Shown in pieces: positions 36,749 through 45,713 of a DNA stretch of 64,000 bases. A model generated the notes under the pieces. It was not told where the DNA came from. It searched no databases and saw only the letters and a list, made by a program, of their open reading frames with translations. Numbering within the stretch: the stretch's first letter is position 1; every line of letters starts with the position of its first letter. This stretch comes from Clostridiales bacterium (GTDB lineage: Bacteria; Bacillota; Clostridia; Christensenellales; Aristaeellaceae): positions 372,001 to 436,000 of the forward strand of contig SVGY01000001.1 in assembly GCA_015056145.1 (NCBI GenBank), in the 5' to 3' direction. The position numbers were made by a program, and so were the translations under genes.

Positions 36749-39517
36749 TCAGTCGTAGGTTTTGATGCAGCTGACATTTACCTCCCGGATCTCCAGACCG
36801 CCCACCGCAAAGAAGAACTTCACATAAACCAGGAGACGGTTGTGGTATTCCCGAGTGGTGAAGCTGAGGGTCGTCCATTCCTTGTCTGCGCCGGTGAGCA
36901 CCTGCGTACCCAGCTGGAAGTGATCCATAGCCACAGAAAGAGGCAACTGAGCTGTATCGGGCATATTCCGGGCAGCACGGCAGGTAACGTCGATGCGGTA
37001 CTGGCCCTTCCTGCCCAGTTTAAATTGGAACAGACTGGTATGGCCGGGAGTGGTATCGAAGGCTTCGCCGTCAATGGCTGTATCGCCCTTCACCTCCACC
37101 AGCGTGGCGCCAAGAATCACATCGCCTTCCTCATCCCGCATTTTTTCCAGCTGCCGGTCAAGATCGGTCACCAGGCCGATTTTCCGCTGGAAGGCCGGAG
37201 TGGTGAGCAGATACTCACAGATATTCATGGCGCACCGCTGGTATTCCGCCCGGGTCACCTTTCCCAGGCGCAGACTTTCGGCAGAATCATCGTCGCCGGA
37301 GTTGCTCTCGGAATCGTTCATAACCATAAACAGATCGTTCTGGGCACGCACCATAGAGGCTACCAACCGGGCAGAAGGCTCCGCACCTTCCTCGCTGCCA
37401 GCGGCCCACCAGTCCGTCATCACGATACCCTTGAACCCCCACTCTCCCCGGAGGATAGTGGTGTTCAGGTCATAGTGGCTGGCTGTCCAGCAACCGTTCA
37501 TGGGGCAGTAAGTGGTCATAACAGAACGGGCATCGCCATAGCGCACGGCCATTTCAAAGCCCTTGAGGTAGATTTCCCTCAGCGCACGTTCGGACACCAC
37601 TGCATCCACCAGGCGGCGGCTGTATTCCTGATTGTTGCAGGCGTAGTGCTTGATGGTGCCGGTCACACTCACGGAATGAAGGCCCCTGAGCTGCGCTACC
37701 GCCATAAGGCCCGTAACCAGCGGATCCTCGGAGAAGTATTCAAAATTGCGGCCATTGAGAGGATGGCGGTGAATGTTCATACCGGGGCCAAGCAGTGCAT
37801 CCACCTGATACATGCGCATTTCAAGACCTTCCAGCTGATAAAGTTCCGTAATGAGCGTTTCATTCCAGGAGCAGGCCTGGCTGGTGCCATTGGGCATGGA
37901 GAAGGCCTTGTTGCCGCAGTCCATGCGGATGCCGCTGGGGCCGTCGGAGCAGCAGGCAGCGGGGAGGCCAAACCGATCCGTCAGACGGCTGGACACGCCG
38001 CCGATCGCACCAGCGGTGCCGGGCGTGACCCTGGGCGAGCTCATGCCCTCGCCACGGACGATGCAGAACAGATCCTCATCCTCCATCTGAGCCACAAAAT
38101 TTTCAAGGGTACAGCGGCCTTCATGCACATCCCGGAGGGTGAATAATTCATCTGCGGCTGCGACGGACAATGCCCCAGGCAGACGTTCCAGGCGGCGCTT
38201 TGCAGGGTCAATGGTACGGGTGGGCACAGGCTCACGGGTCAGGCTGCCATCGCTGTTCCTGTGCAGCCGTTCAAAGGACTGAACCGGCGCACAGGCTTCC
38301 TCCAATTTTTGAAGCACACGGAGGCTTTCCAGGCGGAAGCTGCCGGAAACAATGTTATCCCGCACATCATGGCCGGCAAAGAAAGTAAACTTACCGGCCT
38401 CCATCACATAAGCGGAACGATTGCCCGTAACGCCGCCGTCGTCATAGGAGGCAAGGCGATCCACGGGCACCTCGATCTCTAAGGTTTCCCATGCGCCAGG
38501 GGCAAGCACACCGGTTTTGGCAAAGCCGCAGAGTCTCAGATCAGGCTGCCCCAGTAATCCCTGTGGCAGAGCAGCGTACACCTGCACTACTTCCTTGGCA
38601 GGATAAGCGCCTGTATTGGTCACTTTATGGAAAATGGTTGCTTTTTCACCATTCCAGGTAAAGCCTGCGGCCTCGTGGGCAAAAGTGGTGTAACTGAGAC
38701 CGCTGCCAAAGGGATAAAGCACCTTTTCTTTGGCGAAGCTTTCAAAGTAGCGGTAGCCCACATAAACATCCTCCGCATAGTTCACCCGATTTGCATCGCC
38801 GAAGCCCTCCGCCGAGGGGTAATCGCATATTTTCGCAGCAATGGTATCGGTAAGCCTTCCGCAGGGGGCCACCTTACCGGTAAGCACATCTGCCACGGCA
38901 TTGCCATGTTCCTGTCCGCCCTGCCATGCATAGAGCACCGCCGCCGGGCCAATACGCTCCACCCAGCTCATATCGATGATATTACCCACGTTGAGTACCA
39001 CAATGCTGCGGCTGAAATGACGGCACACCAAAGAAAGCATGTTTTCCTCATCGGCGGTAAGCAACCAGCTGCCGGGGGCATCCGCATTGTCCCGGTCCTC
39101 GCCGGCAGTGCGGCCGATGATGACCACAGCCGCATCGTTACGGGCGGCGCACTGCACCACCATTTCTTCGCTGAGGGGCATTTCCTGCTGATACCAGGGA
39201 TGGCTGCCCCATCCGTCGCCCCGGTCGAAGGGATGTTCCTCTGTCCAGGTTTCATAAGCCTTGCGCAGCGTATCATCCGTAGGCAGGCACTCATTCAGCG
39301 CCTGATAAATGCCCACCACATACCGGGCATTGACCAGGCCGCCAGAACCAAGGCCGCTCTTGAAGTCATTCATCTGGGTACGGCCAAACACCGCCACCCG
39401 GCAGTCTTTTTCAAGAGGCAGTGCACCATGTTCGTTCCGCAGCAACACGCAGCCTTCCGCAGCAGCAGCCCGGGCCGTTTGTTTAAAAAGATCCATAGAA
39501 AATTCAGACGCATTCAT
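36749..39517 (-). CDS. Circularly permuted glycoside hydrolase family 3 enzyme (beta-glucosidase type)
   Basis: 922-aa cytoplasmic enzyme without signal peptide. The domain order is inverted relative to most GH3 proteins. The (alpha/beta)6 C-domain comes first (EGCVLLRNEHGALPL...VAVFGRTQ...GSGLSYTTFA) with an FnIII-like part. Then, after about residue 440, the (beta/alpha)8 barrel follows, with FGLPAACCSDGPSGIR, LLGPGMNIHRHPLNGRNFEYFSEDP, VTGTIKHYACNNQE and the nucleophile region FKGIVMTDWWA (Asp near residue 703). The last about 150 residues are a beta-sandwich, perhaps carbohydrate-binding. The permuted layout is known in ruminal Firmicutes beta-glucosidases. Likely substrate beta-gluco- or xylo-oligosaccharides. 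Confidence 0.92.
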   Translation of the reverse strand: MNASEFSMDLFKQTARAAAAEGCVLLRNEHGALPLEKDCRVAVFGRTQMNDFKSGLGSGGLVNARYVVGIYQALNECLPTDDTLRKAYETWTEEHPFDRGDGWGSHPWYQQEMPLSEEMVVQCAARNDAAVVIIGRTAGEDRDNADAPGSWLLTADEENMLSLVCRHFSRSIVVLNVGNIIDMSWVERIGPAAVLYAWQGGQEHGNAVADVLTGKVAPCGRLTDTIAAKICDYPSAEGFGDANRVNYAEDVYVGYRYFESFAKEKVLYPFGSGLSYTTFAHEAAGFTWNGEKATIFHKVTNTGAYPAKEVVQVYAALPQGLLGQPDLRLCGFAKTGVLAPGAWETLEIEVPVDRLASYDDGGVTGNRSAYVMEAGKFTFFAGHDVRDNIVSGSFRLESLRVLQKLEEACAPVQSFERLHRNSDGSLTREPVPTRTIDPAKRRLERLPGALSVAAADELFTLRDVHEGRCTLENFVAQMEDEDLFCIVRGEGMSSPRVTPGTAGAIGGVSSRLTDRFGLPAACCSDGPSGIRMDCGNKAFSMPNGTSQACSWNETLITELYQLEGLEMRMYQVDALLGPGMNIHRHPLNGRNFEYFSEDPLVTGLMAVAQLRGLHSVSVTGTIKHYACNNQEYSRRLVDAVVSERALREIYLKGFEMAVRYGDARSVMTTYCPMNGCWTASHYDLNTTILRGEWGFKGIVMTDWWAAGSEEGAEPSARLVASMVRAQNDLFMVMNDSESNSGDDDSAESLRLGKVTRAEYQRCAMNICEYLLTTPAFQRKIGLVTDLDRQLEKMRDEEGDVILGATLVEVKGDTAIDGEAFDTTPGHTSLFQFKLGRKGQYRIDVTCRAARNMPDTAQLPLSVAMDHFQLGTQVLTGADKEWTTLSFTTREYHNRLLVYVKFFFAVGGLEIREVNVSCIKTYD

Positions 39518-39634
39518 CGGTTGATTCCCCCATCAGCGTAGTGTGTTCCTTAAACGTTTGCGTTGGCAGAGAGAGTATAGCACTTTTTGGTTTGCGTCAC
39601 AATACATCTGTGATGATTCCCGTCATTTTTTGAC

Positions 39635-39670
39635 AAAAAATGCCCCTTCGGAAAGCATTTCCGGAGGGGC
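39635..39670 (-). terminator. Terminator of two-component/secreted protein operon
   Basis: Minus strand: GCCCCTCCGGAAA pairs with TTTCCGAAGGGGC (one mismatch bulge), followed by ATTTTTTG. Confidence 0.85.
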
Positions 39671-39676
39671 GAAGCT

Positions 39677-40522
39677 TCAGGGCTTATAGCTGGGGCTGGA
39701 TACCAGTTGCAACCACTGGCCTGTATGGGCATCGATAAAGTTGTTGCCTGCACGGTAAGCCGGAATGGCCCGGGATTTCATCCCTGCAGCAGGAGTAAGG
39801 AAGTAACACCGCTCTATTCCCGCAGGCGAAATGCCCACCCTGCGGAAAACTTCACAGGCCTTTTCTTCGTCAAACAGAGCCACTGGTGCTTCGGCGGGCA
39901 CAAACTTGCTCCAATACCCCTGGAGAACGACCAGTTCCCCGTTTCTTCCGTCGATGACCACCTCTATCCTGTTGGTAAGGGGCTGCCTTTCTTCATCTTC
40001 CACAGAACCCCAGTATACCGGCAATCCGCCCAGCCGCTGCAAATATGTGATCTTATATTCAGGAATGGTTCCCTTCATGCGACCGTAAGCAGTGGTAAAA
40101 AGGTATTCCGGCTCATCAATGCCGAGCTTTTCCATTACGCCATCAGCAATCTGGCGGGCCTCTTCCGGGGACAGGCCGCAGGGGGCCACCCCCCCAGGAA
40201 TGACGTTATTAACCTCCCCATACTGATGAGCAACATCTGCATCGCGAATGATCGTGATGCGGCTCTGAAGCAGCTGCGTTGCCGGGCTGTCGGGCCCATA
40301 GCCGCAGAAAGGCACTCCCCCGGAAGCAGCCAGAGAAAAGGAACTGTATCCGTACTCTCTCTGGGTTTCTGCGATCCTCTGTGCATCCGTACCAAAGCAG
40401 AGTTCCTGAAGCGCCTTCACATCCACATCGGCCGGGGCGATGGAATGGGTCTGATCCATCTGCGCCAGGGCTGAACCAAAAAGAAACAGAACCGTCAGCA
40501 AAACGCAAATCGTCTTTTTCAT
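39677..40522 (-). CDS. Secreted protein of unknown function, two-component operon
   Basis: 281-aa exported protein, family not recognised. The signal peptide spans residues 1-20 (KKTICVLLTVLFLFGSALA). The mature part includes LSPEEARQIADGVMEKLGIDEPEYLFTTAYG, KITYLQRLGGLPVYWGSV, VVIDGRNGELVVLQGYWS and ends NFIDAHTGQWLQL. The DxxxGE and DAHTGQW pieces resemble YcdB/PepSY-type repeats, so a PepSY-like fold is possible. It overlaps the preceding secreted gene by 4 nt and has AGGAGGTG upstream. Last gene of the operon. Confidence 0.8.
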   Translation of the reverse strand: MKKTICVLLTVLFLFGSALAQMDQTHSIAPADVDVKALQELCFGTDAQRIAETQREYGYSSFSLAASGGVPFCGYGPDSPATQLLQSRITIIRDADVAHQYGEVNNVIPGGVAPCGLSPEEARQIADGVMEKLGIDEPEYLFTTAYGRMKGTIPEYKITYLQRLGGLPVYWGSVEDEERQPLTNRIEVVIDGRNGELVVLQGYWSKFVPAEAPVALFDEEKACEVFRRVGISPAGIERCYFLTPAAGMKSRAIPAYRAGNNFIDAHTGQWLQLVSSPSYKP

Positions 40523-42009
40523 TCTTCACGCCACCTCCTGATCTCCTCCATTGCATCATCGGCCCAGTATTCATCGTTCGCCCGGCTGCGCTCACTATCC
40601 ATATACACTACCAGGAAGGGACGCTCCGTGACGTAATCCATGTAAAGGGTGTAGGTGCTGCCGTCGTCCATAGTAAGGCAGACCACAGCGCCAAATTGCC
40701 GGAGACCCAGGCTTCCTTCTCCCCAGCACTCCACCTCGACTGGAGCTGCACTGTCGCTGCGGACACCCTGAACCCACTCGGCAGCCAGCTCACTCCATTT
40801 CCCGTCAAAGGGATCACAGTGAAGATCCGAATAAGCAACGGGCCCTCGAATCACGGCATTGGCGCTGATCAGCGTTTCTCCATCGCTAGAAAGCTCTGCG
40901 TTCCAAAGCTCCCAGTTACTTTCTCCTACCGGGTAAAACGAGGTACGATACGCCTGCCTGTCGCCGCCGAAAACCGTCCAGTCGCTTTCCTTGCCCACAT
41001 ATCCTCCCCGGCTTTCCACCGTCAGCGGCATGCCCAGCAAGTTGTGCAACTGTTGACGGGTCTGGTTTTCCCAGCGGCTGTAATCGTCGCCGCTGACGGA
41101 AACCTCGCCTATATCAAAGGCGATGTATTCCAGCAATTCTTCATCGCTCATGCGGCGTGCCGGGAAGAAGCGATATTCCTCCATACCGCAGAACTCTTCT
41201 TCATTCAGCAGGATCATGCCTACGCCATCATCCATGGGCTGCGGGGTAAAGGCTCCCTCCGGCGCCGCATTGCCCCAAAGGTACATATTCGTAAGTAGAT
41301 TGGCCCTCTCCAGTTCGTCGCCTGCATAGCTTCGGCTGCATTCTATGCCACCGCCCCTCATGCAGTTGCGCCAGGAAAGGCTTTCCGGCTGAAATTCCAT
41401 ACCAATGGCAGCATATGCGTCTATAATCTGCAAAAGCTCATCATCCGTCAGCGTTCTGTACGGCAAAACCAGAAAGGCCTGCTCGCCCTGGTACTGCTCC
41501 GGAGGCAGCTGGCAAAGAGAAATGCTCACATCCTCCACCCTATTGAGGATGCTTGTCTGCGGCCTCTCGCCCGCATCATAGCGTGCCTTCGCTGCCCCCA
41601 AACGTTCCTTTTCCTCACGGGTCAGGGCCGGATACTGCATGTAGGCTTCGCCTGTGGAAATGTAGATATCCGCATACTCGGAATAATACGCCTCCAGATC
41701 AATGGCGTACTGATTCTCCTGTACGGATATCTGTACCATAGGTTCAGGTTCCGGCGAGGGCAGGGCATAAACAACGTTTTCCTCCAACGTTTCCCCTGCA
41801 GACACCTGCGGCAGTTGAGGTACCTCTGTAACATTCTCCGGCGGAATGGTAACAGCGGGGAGAGCGGTTGGCAAGGGTGTTGTTTCCACCATTGCAGGAA
41901 GCGGCGTGAGGCTGTTTACAGGGGGCAGTGTTGCCTGTGCAAGGGCCGCAACTGGCAGCATCATTGTGGAAATAACGATCAGAATGCTCATCCATTTGGT
42001 TGATTTCAT
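40519..42009 (-). CDS. Secreted protein of unknown function, two-component operon
   Basis: 496-aa exported protein, not recognised as a known enzyme. The signal peptide ends near residue 25 (ILIVISTMMLPVAALA). A Pro/Thr-rich linker (about 26-95) leads to a globular region with LTREEKERLGAAKARYDAGERPQTSI, YRTLTDDELLQIIDAYAAIG and RRMSDEELLEYIAFDIG, i.e. two segments with the same LTDDELLxxI helix. The C-terminal part is strand-rich. It overlaps the kinase gene and the next secreted gene by 4 nt each, with AGGAGGTG upstream of the ATG. Likely the output or ligand partner of the kinase. Confidence 0.8.
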   Translation of the reverse strand: MKSTKWMSILIVISTMMLPVAALAQATLPPVNSLTPLPAMVETTPLPTALPAVTIPPENVTEVPQLPQVSAGETLEENVVYALPSPEPEPMVQISVQENQYAIDLEAYYSEYADIYISTGEAYMQYPALTREEKERLGAAKARYDAGERPQTSILNRVEDVSISLCQLPPEQYQGEQAFLVLPYRTLTDDELLQIIDAYAAIGMEFQPESLSWRNCMRGGGIECSRSYAGDELERANLLTNMYLWGNAAPEGAFTPQPMDDGVGMILLNEEEFCGMEEYRFFPARRMSDEELLEYIAFDIGEVSVSGDDYSRWENQTRQQLHNLLGMPLTVESRGGYVGKESDWTVFGGDRQAYRTSFYPVGESNWELWNAELSSDGETLISANAVIRGPVAYSDLHCDPFDGKWSELAAEWVQGVRSDSAAPVEVECWGEGSLGLRQFGAVVCLTMDDGSTYTLYMDYVTERPFLVVYMDSERSRANDEYWADDAMEEIRRWREE

Positions 42010-43400
42010 GAATGGCTCACCTCCTGATGACAGGGTACATCAAACTGTGTAACAGAGTCTGCAACAGGATGTAACCAAGTGGTAACGGTTGCGGTGGTGC
42101 CCCTGTTCACCTCCGATTCATAGGTCAGTTCCCCGCCATGCAGCTCCACAATTTTTTTGCACAGTGTAAGCCCAAGGCCGGCTCCGCCGTGCTTCCGGGT
42201 ACGGGCTTTGTCCGCTTTGTAAAACGGCTCAAACAAATGACCCAGCTGTTCCTCTGTCATGCCAAGGCCCTCGTCACAAACCTGAAAGCCATGGGCTGTG
42301 GCCTTCAGCACGACGGTTTGGCCGGGCGCAGAAGCTCTCAGGGCGTTGACGGTCAGGTTATCTGCCAGCAGCGCCAGTAAATCATGATCGCCCCGGATCA
42401 AAACGTTTTCGCCCTCGACACGCAACTGAATTCCCTCTGCTGTGGGCCCGAGTCGCTTTACGGTTTCCCGAAGAAGCGGCAACACCTCCACATCCTCCAT
42501 TTCAATGGGTTCGTGACTGAGCCGGGTCAGCTTCATCAGCTGCTGATCCATATCCGTCAGCCTTTTGATCTCATGGGCCATGTCCTCTGTTATCTCTGCA
42601 CGCAGCTTCTCCTCCGTGGGCATTTGCAAAAACCGCACATTGCCAAGAAGGGAGCACAGCGGGGTACGCATCTCATGGGCCAGGGCTTCCAGCATAAGCT
42701 GCCTGTTCTGGGCCTCTTCTATCAGGCTTTCTTCCCGGCTTTGCACGGCCCTCTGCATATCCGCAAAGGAACGTGCCAGCGTGCCAAGTTCGTCTCTCCG
42801 CCCAGTGGGAAGGCTTTCCCCGGCGCCGCCCCTGGCCATCGTCTGCGCCGCCGCAGTAAGCTGTGCAACTGGCTTTGTGAAGCGGCTCGCAAATATCCAG
42901 CTCATGATCACCATTACCAGCGATCCCAGAAGCCCAGCCAGCAGAAAAACACGCCTCATATGGGAGCGCATCTCATACAGATCGCTTACATCACGCAATA
43001 CCAGCAGCGTCACCCGATCTGTCAGGGGTTCCGCTATGGCAAGCCTTTCCGGCCTGGAAAGGGTGTCCAGCATAATGGAGCGGACAGCCAGCATGGCTGA
43101 ATAATTTCCATTAGGCAATTGGGCGCCGCCAATGGGGATGCCGTTATAGCAAAAGACCAGTTCGATGCCCTGGGCGCCATAGGCCTGCCGGTACTGACGG
43201 GCCGCCTGGACGATTCCGTCATAATCCAGTTTTTCAATATTTCTCTTTACCTGCGGCGCAATAAGAGCTTCGGATATCAGAGCCCGTTCCTGTTCCCGCT
43301 GCATCGCCAGGTCGAAGCTGCGCTGGCTTACAGCCCAGGATATCAGCAAAAGCGTTGGCGCAAACACCAGCACCATCCAGAACATCAACCGACGTTTCAT
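42006..43400 (-). CDS. Sensor histidine kinase
   Basis: 464-aa membrane kinase. Two membrane helices (about residues 5-23 and 150-172) flank an extracellular sensor of about 125 residues. A HAMP domain (about 170-222) is followed by HisKA with LAHEMRTPL (phospho-His about 242) and a HATPase domain: N box DNLTVNALRAS, G1 DEGLGM, F LFEPFYKADKARTRK, G2 GGAGLGLTLCKKIVE. The gene overlaps the regulator gene upstream and the secreted gene downstream by 4 nt each, so all four genes should be coupled. The signal is unknown. Confidence 0.94.
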   Translation of the reverse strand: MKRRLMFWMVLVFAPTLLLISWAVSQRSFDLAMQREQERALISEALIAPQVKRNIEKLDYDGIVQAARQYRQAYGAQGIELVFCYNGIPIGGAQLPNGNYSAMLAVRSIMLDTLSRPERLAIAEPLTDRVTLLVLRDVSDLYEMRSHMRRVFLLAGLLGSLVMVIMSWIFASRFTKPVAQLTAAAQTMARGGAGESLPTGRRDELGTLARSFADMQRAVQSREESLIEEAQNRQLMLEALAHEMRTPLCSLLGNVRFLQMPTEEKLRAEITEDMAHEIKRLTDMDQQLMKLTRLSHEPIEMEDVEVLPLLRETVKRLGPTAEGIQLRVEGENVLIRGDHDLLALLADNLTVNALRASAPGQTVVLKATAHGFQVCDEGLGMTEEQLGHLFEPFYKADKARTRKHGGAGLGLTLCKKIVELHGGELTYESEVNRGTTATVTTWLHPVADSVTQFDVPCHQEVSHS

Positions 43401-44053
43401 GCTCCATTCCTCCGTGTGTAGCGGTAGCCCCGCTTATAGACGGTTTCCACCGTATCTCCGCCCAGCTTGGCCCTCAAACGCTGTACATGCACATCCACAG
43501 TGCGGGTTTCACCGGTATACTCCCAACCCCACACCTGGCTGAGCAGCTTTTCCCGGCTCATGACTGCGCCTTCGTTTTCCAGCAATCTCGCCAAAAGATC
43601 AAACTCCATAGCGGTCAGAGATACAGCCTGGCCCCGGAGCAATACGGTACGGGCATCGAAATCCACTGTGAGCAAAGCATCGCAATACTTGTTTTTCCTG
43701 CTTCGGCGCAGGATTACATCAATTCGGGCCAGGAGTTCCGCAGGTTCAAAGGGCTTGAGAATGTAATCGTCAGCCCCGAGCCGCAAACCGTACACCCGGT
43801 CACTTACCGCCGTCCTTGCCGTCAGAAACAGTACCGGAATCGATTTTTCAACAAATGCCTGGGCCAGCGAAAACCCGTCTTCCCCGGGCATCATCACATC
43901 CAGCAGCGCCACATCTATTGCCTGGCCGGAAAGCAGCCTCCGGGCTTCTGTTCCGTCAGCAGCCATATGGCAGGTATGCCCCGCCAGCTTCAAATGCCGG
44001 GCCAGCATCTCACGGATCATCACTTCGTCATCGGCAACGAGTATATCAGCCAT
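43397..44053 (-). CDS. OmpR/PhoB-family response regulator
   Basis: 218-aa regulator. The receiver domain begins ADILVADDEVMIREML with acidic pair at 8-9, phospho-Asp about 52 (LLDVMMPGEDG), Thr in LFLTARTA and Lys in DDYILKPFEP. The C-terminal winged helix (about 122-216) ends TRTVDVHVQRLRAKLGGDTVETVYKRGYRYT. ATG 44053 has GGGAGGT upstream; a 47-codon longer frame runs through the promoter and is rejected. First gene of the operon with the kinase and two secreted proteins. Confidence 0.94.
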   Translation of the reverse strand: MADILVADDEVMIREMLARHLKLAGHTCHMAADGTEARRLLSGQAIDVALLDVMMPGEDGFSLAQAFVEKSIPVLFLTARTAVSDRVYGLRLGADDYILKPFEPAELLARIDVILRRSRKNKYCDALLTVDFDARTVLLRGQAVSLTAMEFDLLARLLENEGAVMSREKLLSQVWGWEYTGETRTVDVHVQRLRAKLGGDTVETVYKRGYRYTRRNGA

Positions 44054-44075
44054 TATCAATACCTCCCATAAAAGC

Positions 44076-44119
44076 ATTGTAGCATAATTTCTCCCTGGAG
44101 GATGTAACGGTGTTGTAAA
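44076..44119 (-). promoter_or_regulatory. Promoter and candidate response-regulator box
   Basis: On the minus strand TGCTACAAT (44084-44076) is an extended -10. Upstream on the plus strand is the direct repeat TGTAAC-N5-TGTAAA (44103-44108 and 44114-44119), an 11-bp period like that of OmpR/PhoB-family binding sites, placed where an activator would replace a poor -35 box. Autoregulation is inferred. Confidence 0.6.
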
Positions 44120-44202
44120 ACATCGCTGCTTTCCATCCGCCGTTGCAGAACTGTAATGGCTAAGCACGGCTTGCCCCGTGTGCGCTCTTTTCACAAATAA
44201 AA

Positions 44203-44233
44203 AACACCAGGCTGTCGGTGACAGTCTGGCGTT
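44203..44233 (-). terminator. Terminator of spoIIA operon
   Basis: Minus strand: AACGCCAGACTGTC pairs with GACAGCCTGGTGTT around ACC, followed by TTTTATTTG. Confidence 0.85.
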
Positions 44234-44239
44234 ATGCTC

Positions 44240-44893
44240 TCAGAGGCATTCCCGAAGCTTTTCTTTTCCGATTTTTTCCCAGCGGCTTACTTGCGCCTGG
44301 GAAACCTTGAATCTGTTTGCTATCTCGTTTTGGGTAAGCCCTGCAAAAAAACGGAGCCATAGCACCTGGGCATAGGGTTTTCCCAGGGAACGGAGTGCAT
44401 CTTTCAGCAGGATGCGGTTTTCAAAGCCCGCCTCCTCCCCGCACATTTCCTCCACTACAGCCGGGCTTAATACGCTGGCCCGCATCCGCTCCCTGCCTTC
44501 CAGCATGGAAGCCAGCTTTTCAGGCTGAACACCCGCCCTTTTGCCCAGTTCCTCCACCGATGGCTCCCGCCCCATGCTGCATCGCATTTCCTCCCGGAGG
44601 CCATCCACGGCGCACAGAATGCGCAATTCCCGCCTGGGTACATACAACGGCGTATTCCTTCTGCACAGATCCTGCAACGCCCCCAAAACAAATGGAATGG
44701 CATATGTGGCAAAGCGCACACCCCTCTCCGGGCAAAAGCGCGCAGCGGCCCACAAAAGGGCTGCCTCCGCCTCGCCGATGAGTTCCTCCATGGGAATGCC
44801 TCTGGCAGCAAAGCGTTTTGCGCAGTATACCGCCAGCCCGAAATGTGCCCTGTCCTGGCTGGGATCAGCTGATTTCATCAAGCATTCGCTCAC
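44240..44893 (-). CDS. sigF: Sporulation sigma factor, SigF-type
   Basis: 217-aa sigma-70 family protein at the sigF place of the spoIIA operon. Region 2 reads ELIGEAEAALLWAAARFCPERGVRFATYAIPFVLGALQDLCRR. Region 3 and region 4 follow, with the final helix-turn-helix LTQNEIANRFKVSQAQVSRWEKIGKEKL. In relatives it directs early forespore transcription under control of SpoIIAB. The start is GTG 44893, after GAGGTGGG; ATG 44878 is possible. The gene overlaps the end of spoIIAB by 14-29 nt. It is more divergent in region 2 than the classical protein, so the assignment rests partly on operon order. Confidence 0.87.
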   Translation of the reverse strand: MSECLMKSADPSQDRAHFGLAVYCAKRFAARGIPMEELIGEAEAALLWAAARFCPERGVRFATYAIPFVLGALQDLCRRNTPLYVPRRELRILCAVDGLREEMRCSMGREPSVEELGKRAGVQPEKLASMLEGRERMRASVLSPAVVEEMCGEEAGFENRILLKDALRSLGKPYAQVLWLRFFAGLTQNEIANRFKVSQAQVSRWEKIGKEKLRECL

Positions 44894-45329
44894 GATGCAA
44901 TCCCACCTCGCCGGTGATATATTTGCGCATGATTACCGTGGTGCCCTCCCCAGGCTGACTTTTCACATCCACGGCATCCATAAATGTCTGCATTACGCAA
45001 AACCCCATACCGCTTCTTTCTGCGCCGTCTCCGGTGGAATAAAAGGGCTGCATGGCGGTTTCCACATCTTCGATACCGCAGCCCCGATCCTCAATGGTCA
45101 CCGTCAGCATGCGCCGGTCGCAGTACTCTGCTTTCAAAGTGACCATTCCGCCTTTGTTCTGATATCCGTGCACGATGGCGTTGGTCACCGCCTCGCTGAC
45201 GGCGGTTTTGATATCCGCCATTTCCGGCAGGGTTGGATTCAGCTGCACCGCAAAAGCCGCAATTACTACCCTGGCAAAAGATTCGTTCTGAGGGCATGCC
45301 GAAAAGTTTACTTCTATCTGGTTTTGCAT
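44865..45329 (-). CDS. spoIIAB: Anti-sigma F factor / serine kinase
   Basis: 154-aa GHKL ATPase that binds and holds SigF and phosphorylates SpoIIAA. DIKTAVSEAVTNAIVHGYQ is the N box, TIEDRGCGIEDVETAMQPFYST contains the G1 motif, and ERSGMGFCVMQTFMD is the G2 motif. Full length for the family. Its start overlaps the spoIIAA stop by 1 nt, and its end overlaps sigF. Confidence 0.95.
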   Translation of the reverse strand: MQNQIEVNFSACPQNESFARVVIAAFAVQLNPTLPEMADIKTAVSEAVTNAIVHGYQNKGGMVTLKAEYCDRRMLTVTIEDRGCGIEDVETAMQPFYSTGDGAERSGMGFCVMQTFMDAVDVKSQPGEGTTVIMRKYITGEVGLHRERMLDEIS

Positions 45330-45655
45330 TATTCTGCGCCTCCCGTTTGCTGGTTGTCAATGCCGATAACACGCTGTAACCCCGTCAGGTAGAACAGTTT
45401 CGCAACCGGCTCCGACATATTTCTTACACTCAGGCTGCCGCCACGCTGCTGCAAAAGCCTCAGCCTTCCCAAAAGCACCCCGATGCCTGACGAATCCATA
45501 AACGTCAGGTCTTTTAAATCCAGGCAAAGATGAAGGACATCCCCATCCTCCAAAAGGTCGTCCAGCTGTCTGCGTACTTTAGGTGCATTACAATGATCCA
45601 GCTCTCCCGACAGCGCCACCGTCACGCTACCATAGCGTTCCTTCAGGCTTTGCAT
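45329..45655 (-). CDS. spoIIAA: Anti-sigma F factor antagonist
   Basis: 108-aa STAS-domain protein that releases SigF from SpoIIAB when not phosphorylated. VALSGELDHCNAPKVRRQLDDLL and DLKDLTFMDSSGIGVLLGR contain the conserved target serine in MDSSGIG. ATG 45655 has AAAGGAGG upstream; a much longer in-frame extension upstream runs through the promoter and is rejected. First gene of the operon. Confidence 0.95.
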   Translation of the reverse strand: MQSLKERYGSVTVALSGELDHCNAPKVRRQLDDLLEDGDVLHLCLDLKDLTFMDSSGIGVLLGRLRLLQQRGGSLSVRNMSEPVAKLFYLTGLQRVIGIDNQQTGGAE

Positions 45656-45683
45656 AAGCCCACCTCCTTTGGATATACAAACA

Positions 45684-45713
45684 GTATTCGTGTACCCGTC
45701 ACTTCTATCCTTT
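45684..45713 (-). promoter_or_regulatory. Sigma-H-like promoter of spoIIA operon
   Basis: Minus strand: AAAGGATAG (45713-45705), a 12-nt spacer, CACGAATAC (45692-45684). This fits the sigma-H consensus RNAGGAWWW / RNNGAATWW at most positions and sits about 22 nt before a short leader with the ribosome site. spoIIA is a sigma-H operon in Bacillus and Clostridia. Confidence 0.75.
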
